From contig JAOPWT010000571.1 in the NCBI GenBank assembly GCA_025965555.1, positions 1 to 32,732 on the forward strand: a stretch of DNA of 32,732 bases, read 5' to 3'. The stretch's first letter is position 1. Every line of letters starts with the position of its first letter. The notes beneath the pieces were generated by a model. The model did not search any database and was not told the origin of the DNA. It worked only from the letters and a program-made list of their open reading frames with translations. This DNA is from Mycobacterium sp. GTDB lineage: Bacteria > Actinomycetota > Actinomycetes > Mycobacteriales > Mycobacteriaceae. Below, one piece after another: positions 1 through 7,742 of this stretch. The position numbers and the translations under genes are program-made.

Positions 1-58
1 GACCGCGACGCCACCGCAAACCCGATAGGCCTCCATCCGCATTCTCGTCCGCGGCACG

Positions 59-583
59 TTGTCGGATCTGCTCGCGAGCGCGCTGAGGAGTACGGGCGCC
101 AGCGTCATGCAGAGCAGGCTCAACCACGCCGGCGTCACACCGGGGACGACGGACCTCGTCGTGCTGTCGGACTTCCTCGTCGCCGATCCGCACCTGCTGC
201 GTGATCTGCACCAGGCGCGGATCCCGCACCTGCCGGTGCGGGTTCGCGATGGGACGGGTCTGGTCGGCCCGCTGGTGATCCCCGGCGTCACCAGTTGTCT
301 CGGTTGTGCCGACCTGTACCGCAGCGACCGCGATGCGGCGTGGCCGGCCGTCGCCGCTCAGTTGCGCGATGCCGTCGGCAGCGCCGACCGCGCGACCATG
401 CTCGGCACCGCCGCGTTGGCGCTCAACCAGGTCGACCGCGTCATCCAGGCCGTGCACGAGTCGGACGACCCGCGCCGTGCCGGTGATCCGCCGCCCACCC
501 TGGACACCACGCTGGAGTTCGACGTCCGCACCGGTTCGACGATCAGTCGGCGATGGTCGCGTCACCCCCGGTGCGAGTGCTGA
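59..583 (+). CDS. TOMM cyclodehydratase/E1-like protein, C-terminal part (Rv3196-like)
   Basis: This resembles the C-terminal half of the ThiF/E1-like 'TOMM precursor leader-binding' proteins, the partner class of YcaO-type cyclodehydratases. Visible features are the segment with VRVRDGTGLVGPLV (about residues 61-74), a CLGC pair (C80, C83) and a terminal CEC (C172, C174). Together these make the tetracysteine zinc site typical of the family. The family is usually about 300 residues, so the first half is missing here. The only usable start is the TTG at 59, but family-like sequence (RGTLSDLLASAL) begins before it and the frame is closed by a TAG at 26-28. Either the N-terminus lies upstream in another frame because of a one-base shift, or the gene is truncated. 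No YcaO gene or precursor peptide is seen in the window. The substrate is unknown. Confidence 0.6.
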   Translation: MSDLLASALRSTGASVMQSRLNHAGVTPGTTDLVVLSDFLVADPHLLRDLHQARIPHLPVRVRDGTGLVGPLVIPGVTSCLGCADLYRSDRDAAWPAVAAQLRDAVGSADRATMLGTAALALNQVDRVIQAVHESDDPRRAGDPPPTLDTTLEFDVRTGSTISRRWSRHPRCEC

Positions 584-620
584 TCGCGGGGCGGCCAGCT
601 TCGTCATGGATGATGGTGAA

Positions 621-1940
621 GTGACAGACATCAAGCGTGGACGGGTCGCACGGAATGCGAAGCTGGCGAGCTTGCCCGTGGGGTTCGCCGGACGCGCCGC
701 ACTTGGCTTCGGCAAGCGCCTGACCGGCATGTCCAGAGACGACGTCAACGCCGAACTCATGGAGAAGGCGGCCAATCAGCTCTTCACCGTCCTCGGCGAG
801 CTCAAGGGCGGAGCCATGAAGGTGGGCCAGGCGCTCTCGGTGATGGAGGCCGCCGTCCCCGAGCAGTTCGGCGAGCCCTACCGCGAGGCGCTGACCAAGC
901 TGCAGAAGGATGCGCCGCCGCTGCCCGCGGCGAAGGTGCACCGGGTGCTCGACGCCCAGCTCGGCACCAGGTGGCGGGATCGCTTCAGCTCCTTCGACGA
1001 CGCACCGATCGCGTCCGCGAGCATCGGGCAGGTGCACAAGGCCATCTGGTCCGACGGCCGCGAGGTTGCCGTCAAGATCCAGTACCCGGGAGCAGACGAG
1101 GCTCTGCGCGCGGACCTGAAGACCATGCAACGGCTGGTCTCCGTATTCCGGCAGCTGTCCCCCGGCGCGGACGTCCAGGGCGTCGTGGACGAGCTGATCC
1201 AACGCACCGAGATGGAGCTCGACTATCGGTTGGAGGCCGACAACCAGCGCGCCTTCGCCAAGGCCTATCACGACGACCCGCACTTCGTCGTCCCGGCGAT
1301 CGTGGCGAGCGCACCGAAGGTCGTCATCGCCGAGTGGATCGACGGCATTCCGATGGCCCAGATCATCCGCACCGGCACGCCGGAACAGCGCGACCTCATG
1401 GGCACGCGCCTTGCCGAGCTGACGTACGGCGCGCCGCAGCGAGTCGAGATGATGCACGGCGATGCGCATCCCGGGAACTTCATGCTGCTGGCGGACGGCC
1501 GCATGGGCGTTCTCGACTTCGGTGCGGTGGCGCCCCTTCCTGGTGGCCTGCCCCCGGATCTGGGGCAAATGTTGCGCTATGCGATGGACAAGAACTACGA
1601 ACTTCTGCTGCCGACGATGGAGCGCATCGGGTTCATCCAGCGTGGCCAGCAGGTCCCGATCCGCGAGATCGACGAGATGCTGCGCCAATACGTCGAACCG
1701 GTCGAGGTCGAGGTGTTCCACTACACCCGCAAGTGGATTCAGAGAATGGCCGCGGCCAACATGGACCTCTCGGCAGACGCCATCAGGACGGCCAGGGCGA
1801 TGGACCTGCCTGCCAAGCTGGCGATCCCGTTGCGGGTGATCGCCTCGATCGTCGCGATCTCCTGTCAGCTCGACGCGCACGTTCCCGTGAGAGCGCTTGC
1901 GGCGGAACTGATTCCAGGGTTCGCCGACGAGGCAGCCTAG
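621..1940 (+). CDS. ABC1/UbiB-family atypical protein kinase (Rv3197-like)
   Basis: This 439-residue protein has the ABC1/ADCK/UbiB kinase-like fold. Diagnostic elements are KVGQ at 67-70 (the KxGQ motif), ASIGQVHKA near 133-141, the nucleotide-binding lysine in VAVKIQYP (K152), ELDYRLEA at 199-206, HGDAHPGN at 279-286 and DFG at 299-301. Family members bind ATP and act in isoprenoid-lipid and quinone biology. The mycobacterial substrate is not established by the sequence. The GTG at 621 (MTDIKRGR) fits the N-terminus of mycobacterial homologues as I remember them. An in-frame ATG at 606 is the alternative; neither has a strong ribosome binding site. It follows the TOMM-like gene by 37 nt and converges on whiB7, with a hairpin over its stop codon. 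Confidence 0.9.
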   Translation: MTDIKRGRVARNAKLASLPVGFAGRAALGFGKRLTGMSRDDVNAELMEKAANQLFTVLGELKGGAMKVGQALSVMEAAVPEQFGEPYREALTKLQKDAPPLPAAKVHRVLDAQLGTRWRDRFSSFDDAPIASASIGQVHKAIWSDGREVAVKIQYPGADEALRADLKTMQRLVSVFRQLSPGADVQGVVDELIQRTEMELDYRLEADNQRAFAKAYHDDPHFVVPAIVASAPKVVIAEWIDGIPMAQIIRTGTPEQRDLMGTRLAELTYGAPQRVEMMHGDAHPGNFMLLADGRMGVLDFGAVAPLPGGLPPDLGQMLRYAMDKNYELLLPTMERIGFIQRGQQVPIREIDEMLRQYVEPVEVEVFHYTRKWIQRMAAANMDLSADAIRTARAMDLPAKLAIPLRVIASIVAISCQLDAHVPVRALAAELIPGFADEAA

Positions 1941-1964
1941 CTCCAGCAATACGTGGAGCTAGGC
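1935..1964. terminator. Hairpin between convergent ABC1 kinase gene and whiB7
   Basis: A perfect 11-bp inverted repeat (GCCTAGCTCCA at 1935-1945 and its complement at 1954-1964) has an 8-nt loop. It overlaps the stop codon of the kinase gene and lies just beyond the whiB7 stop. No U-tract follows on either strand, so it would be a U-less, mycobacterial-style bidirectional terminator. This is inferred from position and symmetry only. Confidence 0.55.
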
Positions 1965-1977
1965 GGCCTCGCGCCGG

Positions 1978-2259
1978 CTACGCGGCGGCCGGGTCGGCAA
2001 GCGGGTTCTTCCGAGGACGACCGCGGGGGCGCTTGCGCGCGACCACGGTTCCGCGATCGATGATCTCGCCGCCCCAAACCCCCCAGGGCTCTTGGCGTTC
2101 CAGCGCCTCGGCGAGACACTGGCGCCGGATCGGGCAATCGGCGCACAGCACCTTTGCCCGCTCGAGCTCCATCGGGTTCTCGGCGAACCACAGGTCGGGG
2201 TCATTGACGTGACACGGCACTGCCGGGAACGTCCTTTCGCGGCATGTCTGCGAAGACAT
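1978..2259 (-). CDS. whiB7: WhiB7, Fe-S transcription factor for intrinsic antibiotic resistance
   Basis: This 93-residue Wbl protein binds a [4Fe-4S] cluster through C16, C39, C42 and C48. It has the GVWGG turn (60-64) that contacts the principal sigma factor and a C-terminal AT-hook, RGRPRK (79-84), which is specific to WhiB7. WhiB7 activates intrinsic resistance genes (macrolide, aminoglycoside and tetracycline tolerance) and its own gene by binding A/T-rich DNA next to the -35 element. The ATG at 2259 is preceded by AGGAAGAAGG about 10 nt upstream and gives the usual length. The frame stays open to 2385 through the leader hairpin, but that extension has no family similarity. There is one extra cysteine at C6. 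Expression is probably controlled by the leader at 2260-2670. Confidence 0.95.
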   Translation of the reverse strand: MSSQTCRERTFPAVPCHVNDPDLWFAENPMELERAKVLCADCPIRRQCLAEALERQEPWGVWGGEIIDRGTVVARKRPRGRPRKNPLADPAAA

Positions 2260-2340
2260 GTCCGAATCACCTTCTTCCTGGTCTAAATCGATCGGCCATC
2301 TGTCTTTGATGGATCTGCGACCAGGTTTTCGGTGGGCCCC

Positions 2341-2383
2341 GAAAAGAATCTGGCCACGGATCCGCTGTGTCGGGTCCGTGGCC
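2341..2383 (-). terminator. Intrinsic terminator / attenuator in the whiB7 leader
   Basis: The arms at 2352-2364 and 2371-2383 form a 13-bp stem with one G-U-type mismatch and a 6-nt loop. On the minus strand the stem is followed by a T-rich tail (AGATTCTTTTC, 2340-2350). It sits 20 nt past the leader ORF stop and 81 nt before the whiB7 start codon, so readthrough would decide whiB7 expression. Antibiotic-controlled early termination has been reported for mycobacterial whiB7. Any competing antiterminator fold was not computed. Confidence 0.8.
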
Positions 2384-2403
2384 ATTTGGCTCGTCTGGGC
2401 TTC

Positions 2404-2589
2404 CTAGATGGTGCCCCGATTCACGGACTCGACGGTCGCGGCGGCGGTGCGACGCTTGATCGCCGGAATGGCGTCATGCGTGGCAACCGCCCAATGCGCC
2501 GCCGAGGCGACGGGTCCAGCGACATAGAGGGGCGACGGCATGACGACAGCGTTGACAATGGCTACGCCGAAGAACTGATGTGCATTCAT
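2404..2589 (-). CDS. Upstream ORF (leader peptide) of whiB7
   Basis: This is a 61-residue ORF (MNAHQFFGVAIVNAVV...SVNRGTI) in the whiB7 leader. A strong Shine-Dalgarno (AAGGGAGGGG) lies about 7-9 nt before its ATG, better than that of most genes here. Its stop lies about 20 nt before the attenuator hairpin, the usual geometry for ribosome-sensed attenuation. No known domain is apparent; the peptide is mildly hydrophobic early on and may matter only through its translation. The 465-base stretch from 2260 to 2724 contains this ORF, the hairpin and the promoter, and no other gene that I can support. Confidence 0.6.
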   Translation of the reverse strand: MNAHQFFGVAIVNAVVMPSPLYVAGPVASAAHWAVATHDAIPAIKRRTAAATVESVNRGTI

Positions 2590-2632
2590 GTTGGTACCCC
2601 TCCCTTCTGCTCGACCGGATTAGACGGTTATG

Positions 2633-2670
2633 AGGTTAGACGTTAACACCCAAACGGGACAAGCAATTTT
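2633..2670 (-). promoter_or_regulatory. Candidate whiB7 promoter with A/T-rich WhiB7 site
   Basis: Read on the minus strand, AAAATT (2665-2670) precedes TTGTCC (2657-2662, -35). An 18-nt spacer and TAACCT (2633-2638, -10) follow. An A/T tract a few bases before the -35 is the known WhiB7 signature for autoregulation. A 7-bp direct repeat, CGTCTAA, occurs at 2636-2642 and 2620-2626 around the likely start point. The transcription start has not been mapped here. Confidence 0.55.
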
Positions 2671-2724
2671 CTGACCTGCGTCTTTGGCGCGATCTTTGCG
2701 AAGCTTGGCCGTTTCGGCGCGCCT

Positions 2725-4917
2725 TCACTGCCGAGCCTTGACCAACGCGAGGACGTCGGGCCCGAACTGCTCGAGCTTGCGGGCGCCGATACCCGGAATG
2801 GCGACCAGTGCGGCCTCGTCGGAGGGCATCGTCTCGGCAATGGCAATCAACGTGTTGTCGGTGAAGACCACGTACGCAGGCACCTTCATCTCCTTGGACG
2901 TCTCGAGCCGCCACTCCTTGAGCCGAGCCAACAGCTCCTCGTCGAGGTCCGACGGGCAGGTCTCGCAGCGGCGCAACATGATCGCGGCCGGACTGGTCAG
3001 TGCGCCGTTGCAGACGCGGCAGCGCGGGGTCGCGCCACGCTGCCGTCGCGGCTTGCTCGGGCCGTCATCGGAGGTGGCCTGCGGGGCCACGCCGTTGAGG
3101 AAGCGCGACGGACGTCGACCTTGCCGACCGCCGGGGGTACGGGCAAGCGCCCAGCTCAGCGCCAAATGGACACGCGCCCTTGTGATTCCGACGTAGAGGA
3201 GCCTGCGTTCCTCCTCGACCTGCTCGCTGTCGGCTCCGCGCGCCAACGCGTGCGAGATAGGCAGCGTGCCATCGGCCAGCCCGACGAGGAACACCGCATC
3301 CCACTCCAGCCCCTTGGCCGCGTGCAGCGATGCCAGGGTGACGCCCTGCACGACCGGCGGATGGCGGGCGTCGGCGCGCTGCCTCAACTCGGCCAGCAGG
3401 GCCCGCATGTCCAGCGACGGCCGCAGAGCGACTTCCTCCTCGACGAGCTCGACGAGGGCGACCAGCGCCTCCCACCGTTCACGCGCCCGGACGCCCTGCG
3501 GCTCTTCGGCAGTGAGCCCCAGCGGTTCCAGCAGCTCGCGGATCACGGGCGGAAGGTCCGCACCCACTGCGTCGACGCGGTCGGCCGCCCGCTGCAGCGC
3601 AACCAACGCCTGCCGGACCTCCTGGCGGCTGAAGAAGCCCTCACCGCCACGCACCTGGAACGCCACACCCGCCGCGGTGAGCGCCTCCTCGTACACCTCG
3701 GACTGCGCGTTGATGCGGTACAACACCGCGATCTCCGATGCCGCCGTGCCCGCGTGAATCAGCTTCTTGATGGCCTTCGCGACGGCAGTGGCCTCCACGA
3801 CCTCGTCGGGATGTTCGTTGAACGTCGGCGTTGGCCCGGCGTCGCGCTGACCGATCAGGTGCAGCTTGCTGCCCGCCATGCGGCCACGCGCCATCGCGAT
3901 GACGCGGTTGGCCAAGGACACCACCTGCGGGGTGGATCGGTAGTCGCGCTCCAGCCGGACCACCGAGGCGTCGGGAAAGCGGCGCGAGAAGTCCAGCAGA
4001 TAGCCGGGCGTGGCACCGGTGAACGAGTAGATGGTCTGGTTGGCATCACCGACGACCGTCAGATCGTCACGGTCGCCGAGCCACGCGTTGAGCACCCGCT
4101 GCTGCAGGGGCGTCACGTCCTGGTACTCGTCGACGACGAAACAGCGGTACCGGTCGCGGAACTCCTGGGCCACGGCGGCGTCATTCTCGATCGCAGCAGC
4201 GGTGTGCAGCAGAAGGTCGTCGAAGTCCAGCATCGCGGTGCCGTCGCGTCGAGCCTTCATGGCCTCGTACCCGGCGTAGACAGCTGCGATCTTGGCGGCG
4301 TCCAACGGAATGTCGCGACCGGCCTCGGCGACCGCGGCCGCATAGCCCTCCGGACTGATCAGCGACGACTTCGCCCACTCGATCTCGCCGGCCAGGTCAC
4401 GTACGTCGTCGGTGCTGGCCTGGATCGACGCCCGGTTCGCGGCCTGCGCGACGACGCCGAACTTGCTGTCGAGCAGCTCCCAGCCGGTATCGCCGACCAC
4501 CCGCGGCCAGAAGTACTGCAGCTGCCGTCGAGCCGCCGCGTGGAACGTCATCGCCTGCACGGCGCCCGTGCCGACGCCGTCGGCACCCTGCTCGTCGAGG
4601 GATCGCAGCCTGCCCCGCATCTCCCCCGCGGCCCGCGAGGTGAACGTCACCGCCAGCACCTGGCTGGGCGCCACGTGACCGGCGGCCACCAGATAGGCGA
4701 TGCGCCGGGTGATGGTCCGGGTCTTACCGGTGCCCGCACCCGCCAAAACGCACACCGGCCCGCGGGGCGCCTGCACTGCCTCGCGCTGCTCGTCGTCGAG
4801 ATCGGCAGTCAAACGATCGAGCAGCCGGCCGGGGGGCCCATCGATTTTCGCGGAGTCGGCCTCTACCGGCATGGCGTCCATCTTGTCAGGCTGCGGCGAC
4901 AATTTCCGATCCGACAT
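2725..4917 (-). CDS. uvrD2: UvrD2, superfamily 1 DNA helicase with HRDC domain
   Basis: This is an ATP-dependent 3'-5' DNA helicase of the UvrD/PcrA/Rep class, 730 residues in the longest reading. Visible motifs are Walker A GAGTGKT (60-66), GEIEWAK, DEYQD (263-267), [10 protein letters not shown] (290-299), [24 protein letters not shown] and the late [15 protein letters not shown]. The C-terminus carries a CRVC...CETC tetracysteine and then an HRDC domain (VPAYVVFTD to [13 protein letters not shown]), the layout specific to mycobacterial UvrD2. The first 35 or so residues have no counterpart in the M. tuberculosis protein that I remember. Starts at 4881 and 4872 are therefore plausible, although GGGGGAG lies 13 nt upstream of the ATG at 4917. 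The gene is divergent from mrx1 across 62 bp. Confidence 0.95.
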   Translation of the reverse strand: MSDRKLSPQPDKMDAMPVEADSAKIDGPPGRLLDRLTADLDDEQREAVQAPRGPVCVLAGAGTGKTRTITRRIAYLVAAGHVAPSQVLAVTFTSRAAGEMRGRLRSLDEQGADGVGTGAVQAMTFHAAARRQLQYFWPRVVGDTGWELLDSKFGVVAQAANRASIQASTDDVRDLAGEIEWAKSSLISPEGYAAAVAEAGRDIPLDAAKIAAVYAGYEAMKARRDGTAMLDFDDLLLHTAAAIENDAAVAQEFRDRYRCFVVDEYQDVTPLQQRVLNAWLGDRDDLTVVGDANQTIYSFTGATPGYLLDFSRRFPDASVVRLERDYRSTPQVVSLANRVIAMARGRMAGSKLHLIGQRDAGPTPTFNEHPDEVVEATAVAKAIKKLIHAGTAASEIAVLYRINAQSEVYEEALTAAGVAFQVRGGEGFFSRQEVRQALVALQRAADRVDAVGADLPPVIRELLEPLGLTAEEPQGVRARERWEALVALVELVEEEVALRPSLDMRALLAELRQRADARHPPVVQGVTLASLHAAKGLEWDAVFLVGLADGTLPISHALARGADSEQVEEERRLLYVGITRARVHLALSWALARTPGGRQGRRPSRFLNGVAPQATSDDGPSKPRRQRGATPRCRVCNGALTSPAAIMLRRCETCPSDLDEELLARLKEWRLETSKEMKVPAYVVFTDNTLIAIAETMPSDEAALVAIPGIGARKLEQFGPDVLALVKARQ

Positions 4918-4964
4918 CCGCTCGGCGCCGCTCCCCCAGGTGGTGCAATACGCGCCGGGTCAGA

Positions 4965-4970
4965 TACGTT
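4965..4970 (+). promoter_or_regulatory. -10 element for a near-leaderless mrx1 transcript
   Basis: TACGTT fits the mycobacterial TANNNT -10 pattern and ends 9 nt before the mrx1 ATG. This would place the transcript start within about 3 nt of the start codon. No Shine-Dalgarno precedes the gene, which agrees with leaderless translation. This is inference from spacing. Confidence 0.4.
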
Positions 4971-4979
4971 GACATCGCT

Positions 4980-5231
4980 ATGACAGCTAACAACACGCTG
5001 CTGACCATGTACTCCACGTCGTGGTGCGGCTACTGCGCACGGCTCAAGACCGCACTCAAATCGGCGGGCATCGGCTACACCGAGATCGACATTGAGGCCG
5101 ACCCCAGCGCCGCCGAGTTCGTCGGCTCGGTCAACGGTGGCAATCACGTGGTGCCCACCGTGAAGTTCGCCGACGGCTCGACGTTGACCAACCCGAGCCT
5201 GAAGGCCGTGCAAGCGAAGCTGGCTGCCTGA
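4980..5231 (+). CDS. mrx1: Mycoredoxin-1, mycothiol-dependent glutaredoxin
   Basis: This 83-residue thioredoxin-fold protein has the active-site CGYC (C16-C19) in the STSWCGYC context that marks mycoredoxin-1. A cis-proline motif (VPTVKFADGS) and GSVNGGN follow. Mycoredoxin reduces S-mycothiolated proteins and mycothiol mixed disulfides with electrons from mycothiol and its reductase; C16 is the expected nucleophile. Length and sequence match the mycobacterial family. The gene is divergent from uvrD2 and convergent with nudC, with one base between the two stop codons. Translation is probably leaderless. Confidence 0.93.
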   Translation: MTANNTLLTMYSTSWCGYCARLKTALKSAGIGYTEIDIEADPSAAEFVGSVNGGNHVVPTVKFADGSTLTNPSLKAVQAKLAA

Positions 5232-5232
5232 C

Positions 5233-6219
5233 TCAGTCGACGAACGCCCAGGACTCGATGATCTCCCTGGCGATCGAAATCGACCCCGGCAGTAGCAGTC
5301 TCGATGGCGAGTCACTGCTCCAGTCACCATCGGCCAGTGCGGCGCGCACCTCGGCGCGGGTGAACCAGGCCGCCTCGGCGATCTCGCCGTCGCTGAAGAA
5401 GAACTCCTGCTCCGGATCGCCGATCGCGTGGAAGCCGACCATCAGCGAGCGTGGGAACGGCCACGGCTGACTCCCCAGGTACGTCACGTCGGTGACGGAC
5501 AAGCCGATCTCCTCGGCGACCTCGCGCACGACACAGGATTCGAACGACTCGCCGGCCTCCACGAATCCTGCGATGAGCGAGAAGAGCCGTTCCGGCCACA
5601 CCGTCTGCCTGGCCAGCACCGCGCGGTCGTGGCCGTCGTGAATGAGGCAGATGACCGCCGGGTCGAGGCGGGGGAACTCCTCGTGCCCGTTGACCGGATT
5701 GACCCGGGACCATCCCGCCTTGTGCACCTTGGTCGGTGAGCCGTCGATCGCGCTGAAACGGGCGCTGTCATGCCAATTCAGCAGCGCGGTGGCGGTGGCG
5801 ACCAGTTGGGCACTGACGTCGTCGAAGATCGCGCCTGCCCGTCGCAGATCGAGAACCTCCGACTCGGCGTGCGGATCCTCGGGACCCTCGAGCGCACCGC
5901 GCACCGCCCAGACGTGTCTGCCGTCCTGCATCCGGCCGAGGAACACCGCGTGTTCGTCCGGCTTGGCGGAGTGCTTCCGCGCCTTGCCGAGAACCACCTG
6001 CCCACCGGAGATGAGCACCTGGTTGCGGCGATCGACCTTCAGCAGCAGGGCATCGCTCCACCCGGCCACCGCGGCGTCGACGTCGGTGCGCAACTCATCG
6101 GCACGGTCGGCGCCGATGCGCGACAGCAGTGGGACGTTGCGCAGTTGGAACGAGCCGAGCCCGCCGATCACCTCGCCCGCGTCGCCTCGCTCCTGCCCGC
6201 CGGAGTCCGTGGCGCTCAA
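5233..6219 (-). CDS. nudC: NudC, NAD(H) pyrophosphatase (Nudix hydrolase)
   Basis: NudC cleaves NADH and NAD-like dinucleotides to NMNH and AMP, and family members can also remove NAD caps from RNA. The Nudix box runs from G218 through E224 to REVAEEIGL (232-240). The NADH-specific signature SQPWPFPRS follows at 250-258. The central zinc ribbon of the Escherichia coli enzyme (four cysteines) is absent: the matching stretch, about 148-190, has no CxxC pair, as in other mycobacterial NudC proteins. The start is a TTG at 6219 overlapping the stop of the K+ channel gene by 4 nt, which suggests translational coupling. Similarity begins near residue 23, so a later start such as the GTG at codon 17 is possible. 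M. tuberculosis NudC has been linked to hydrolysis of isoniazid-NAD adducts. Confidence 0.93.
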   Translation of the reverse strand: MSATDSGGQERGDAGEVIGGLGSFQLRNVPLLSRIGADRADELRTDVDAAVAGWSDALLLKVDRRNQVLISGGQVVLGKARKHSAKPDEHAVFLGRMQDGRHVWAVRGALEGPEDPHAESEVLDLRRAGAIFDDVSAQLVATATALLNWHDSARFSAIDGSPTKVHKAGWSRVNPVNGHEEFPRLDPAVICLIHDGHDRAVLARQTVWPERLFSLIAGFVEAGESFESCVVREVAEEIGLSVTDVTYLGSQPWPFPRSLMVGFHAIGDPEQEFFFSDGEIAEAAWFTRAEVRAALADGDWSSDSPSRLLLPGSISIAREIIESWAFVD

Positions 6220-7295
6220 CGGTCGGCGTCCGCGTTGCGGATGTAGAGCAAACGGTCACCGAGTTCCATGGCGTCGGCCTCGGGTGCGTCCACCCGGACG
6301 AGATTCCCCTCGCGGACCACCCCCAGCACGATGTCGGGCAGGTGCCGCGCGGAGCCACCGACCTCCTTGGGCGTCACGTCGCGCTCGGCGATGGCGAATC
6401 CGGCGTCCGGTGTGAGGAGGTCCTCGATCAGTTCCACGACCGTCGGCGTGTTGGCCGCCATCCCGAGCAGTCGGCCCGCGGTCTCCGAGGACACCACGAC
6501 CGAATCCGCACCCGACTGCAGGAGCAGGTGCTGATTCTCGGACTCACGGATCGACGCGATGATCTTGGCCTTGGGTGCGAGCTCCCGAGCCGTCAGCGTG
6601 ACGAGCACGGCGGTCGGATCACTGTTGGTGGCGACGACGATCGCCTTTGCGTGCTGAGCGCCCGCGAGCCGAAGCACGTCGGCGCGGTTGGCGTCTCCGT
6701 GCACGGTGACGAGTCCGGCCTTGTCGGCGCGGTCCAAGGCGGCCCGGTCGGTGTCGACGATGACGATCTCGCCGCTCTTGGCACCGTCACCGATCATGGC
6801 CGACACCGCAGTCTTGCCCTTGGTGCCGTAGCCGATGACGACGATGTGGTCGCGCATCTTTCTCCTCCACTGCTGAATCTTGAGGGTCTGACGCGAGGCC
6901 TCCGTCAGTGTCTCCACGGTCGTACCGATCAACACGATCAGGAATGCCACGCGCAGCGGCGTGATCACCAGGACGTTGATCAGCCTCGCCGACGGCGTGA
7001 ACGGCGTGATGTCGCCGTAGCCGGTGGTCGACAGCGAAACCGTGGCGTAGTACAGACAGTCCAGGAACGACAGCTGATTGTCCTGCACGTCGCGATACCC
7101 GTTGCGGTCGAGATAGACGATGGCCACCGCCAGGGACAGCGCCGCCAACGCGTAGAACACGCGCATCACGATCTTGCGGGCGGGACTGACCGGCGTCTCG
7201 GGGATCCGCAGCGTACCGACCAGGGCGTGATCGGGCTGGGTGGTCAGCGTCTGATCGAGCGCCTCCATCCGGCGACGCAATCTACCTCTGGCCAC
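6216..7295 (-). CDS. K+ channel with cytoplasmic RCK/TrkA-N domain (Rv3200c-like)
   Basis: This 359-residue protein has a two-TM pore: a first helix near 41-62, a pore loop with selectivity filter TTGYGD (90-95) and a second helix near 104-126. An RCK domain begins at HIVVIGYGTKG (150-160), a Rossmann nucleotide-binding motif, followed by VIVDTD and VHGDANRADVL. A TrkA-C-like domain lies at the end. It probably forms a tetrameric K+ channel gated by a ligand or nucleotide at the inner membrane face. The GTG at 7293-7295 is taken as start; a second in-frame ATG occurs at codon 10. The 3' end overlaps nudC by 4 nt. Confidence 0.88.
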   Translation of the reverse strand: MARGRLRRRMEALDQTLTTQPDHALVGTLRIPETPVSPARKIVMRVFYALAALSLAVAIVYLDRNGYRDVQDNQLSFLDCLYYATVSLSTTGYGDITPFTPSARLINVLVITPLRVAFLIVLIGTTVETLTEASRQTLKIQQWRRKMRDHIVVIGYGTKGKTAVSAMIGDGAKSGEIVIVDTDRAALDRADKAGLVTVHGDANRADVLRLAGAQHAKAIVVATNSDPTAVLVTLTARELAPKAKIIASIRESENQHLLLQSGADSVVVSSETAGRLLGMAANTPTVVELIEDLLTPDAGFAIAERDVTPKEVGGSARHLPDIVLGVVREGNLVRVDAPEADAMELGDRLLYIRNADADR

Positions 7296-7340
7296 GAGGG
7301 CCCATCATCCGCCCAACTCGCCGCACAGCACAATGTAACC

Positions 7341-7742
7341 ATGACCTCCCTCATCCGAGCATCCGAGAACGCTCCCAGCAAGGCCACCGCGCAGCGGATG
7401 GGGGCGATGCTCGTCGGCATGGGCGTGCTGCACTTCGTTGCTCCGAAGCCGTTCGACACGATCGTCCCGGCAGAACTGCCGGGCAGTGCACGGTTCTACA
7501 CGCTGGCCTCCGGCGTCGCCGAGGCCGCGACGGGCGCAATGCTGATCGCACCGCGCACCCGTCGGGTCGGCGCGCTCGCCGCCGTCGCGCTGTACATCGG
7601 CGTCTTTCCCGCCAACATCAACTCGGTTCGCGTGATGTGGAACAACGGCTGGGCTGCGCGCATCGGAACGATCGCCCGGTTGCCGTTGCAGATCCCGATG
7701 ATCACCAAGGCGCTCAAGGTGTACCGCAACGCCCCTCGCTAA
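7341..7742 (+). CDS. DoxX-like small integral membrane protein
   Basis: This 133-residue protein has about four hydrophobic segments. The pattern GMLHF-like (GMGVLHFVAPKPFD), then YTLASGVAEAATGAMLIAPRTR, then ALYIGVFPANINS, is typical of the DoxX/DUF4267-like membrane family. The function is not known from sequence; relatives have been tied to redox or thiosulfate metabolism, but that does not transfer safely. The start ATG at 7341 lies 45 nt from the divergent K+ channel start and has no clear ribosome binding site. Its TAA overlaps the adnB stop (both use 7740-7741). I recall no gene at this place in M. tuberculosis H37Rv, so it may be lineage-variable. Confidence 0.75.
   Translation: MTSLIRASENAPSKATAQRMGAMLVGMGVLHFVAPKPFDTIVPAELPGSARFYTLASGVAEAATGAMLIAPRTRRVGALAAVALYIGVFPANINSVRVMWNNGWAARIGTIARLPLQIPMITKALKVYRNAPR

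Noticed and set aside
59-583. Natural-product (TOMM) biosynthetic cluster
   Set aside because: Only a cyclodehydratase-like fragment is seen; no YcaO, precursor peptide, dehydrogenase or transporter follows, and the neighbours are core genes.
543-1949. Long minus-strand ORF of 468 codons opposite the ABC1 kinase gene
   Set aside because: It is a GC-driven antisense shadow with no domain and low-complexity His/Arg/Leu/Gly composition; the plus strand has all kinase motifs.
2260-2385. N-terminally extended WhiB7 (135 residues) starting at 2385
   Set aside because: The extra part is translated from the attenuator hairpin and has no family similarity; the ATG at 2259 has a good ribosome binding site.
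3121-4983. 620-codon plus-strand ORF opposite uvrD2
   Set aside because: Its composition (Arg/His/Gly/Gln) is typical of an antisense frame, and uvrD2 motifs are complete on the other strand.
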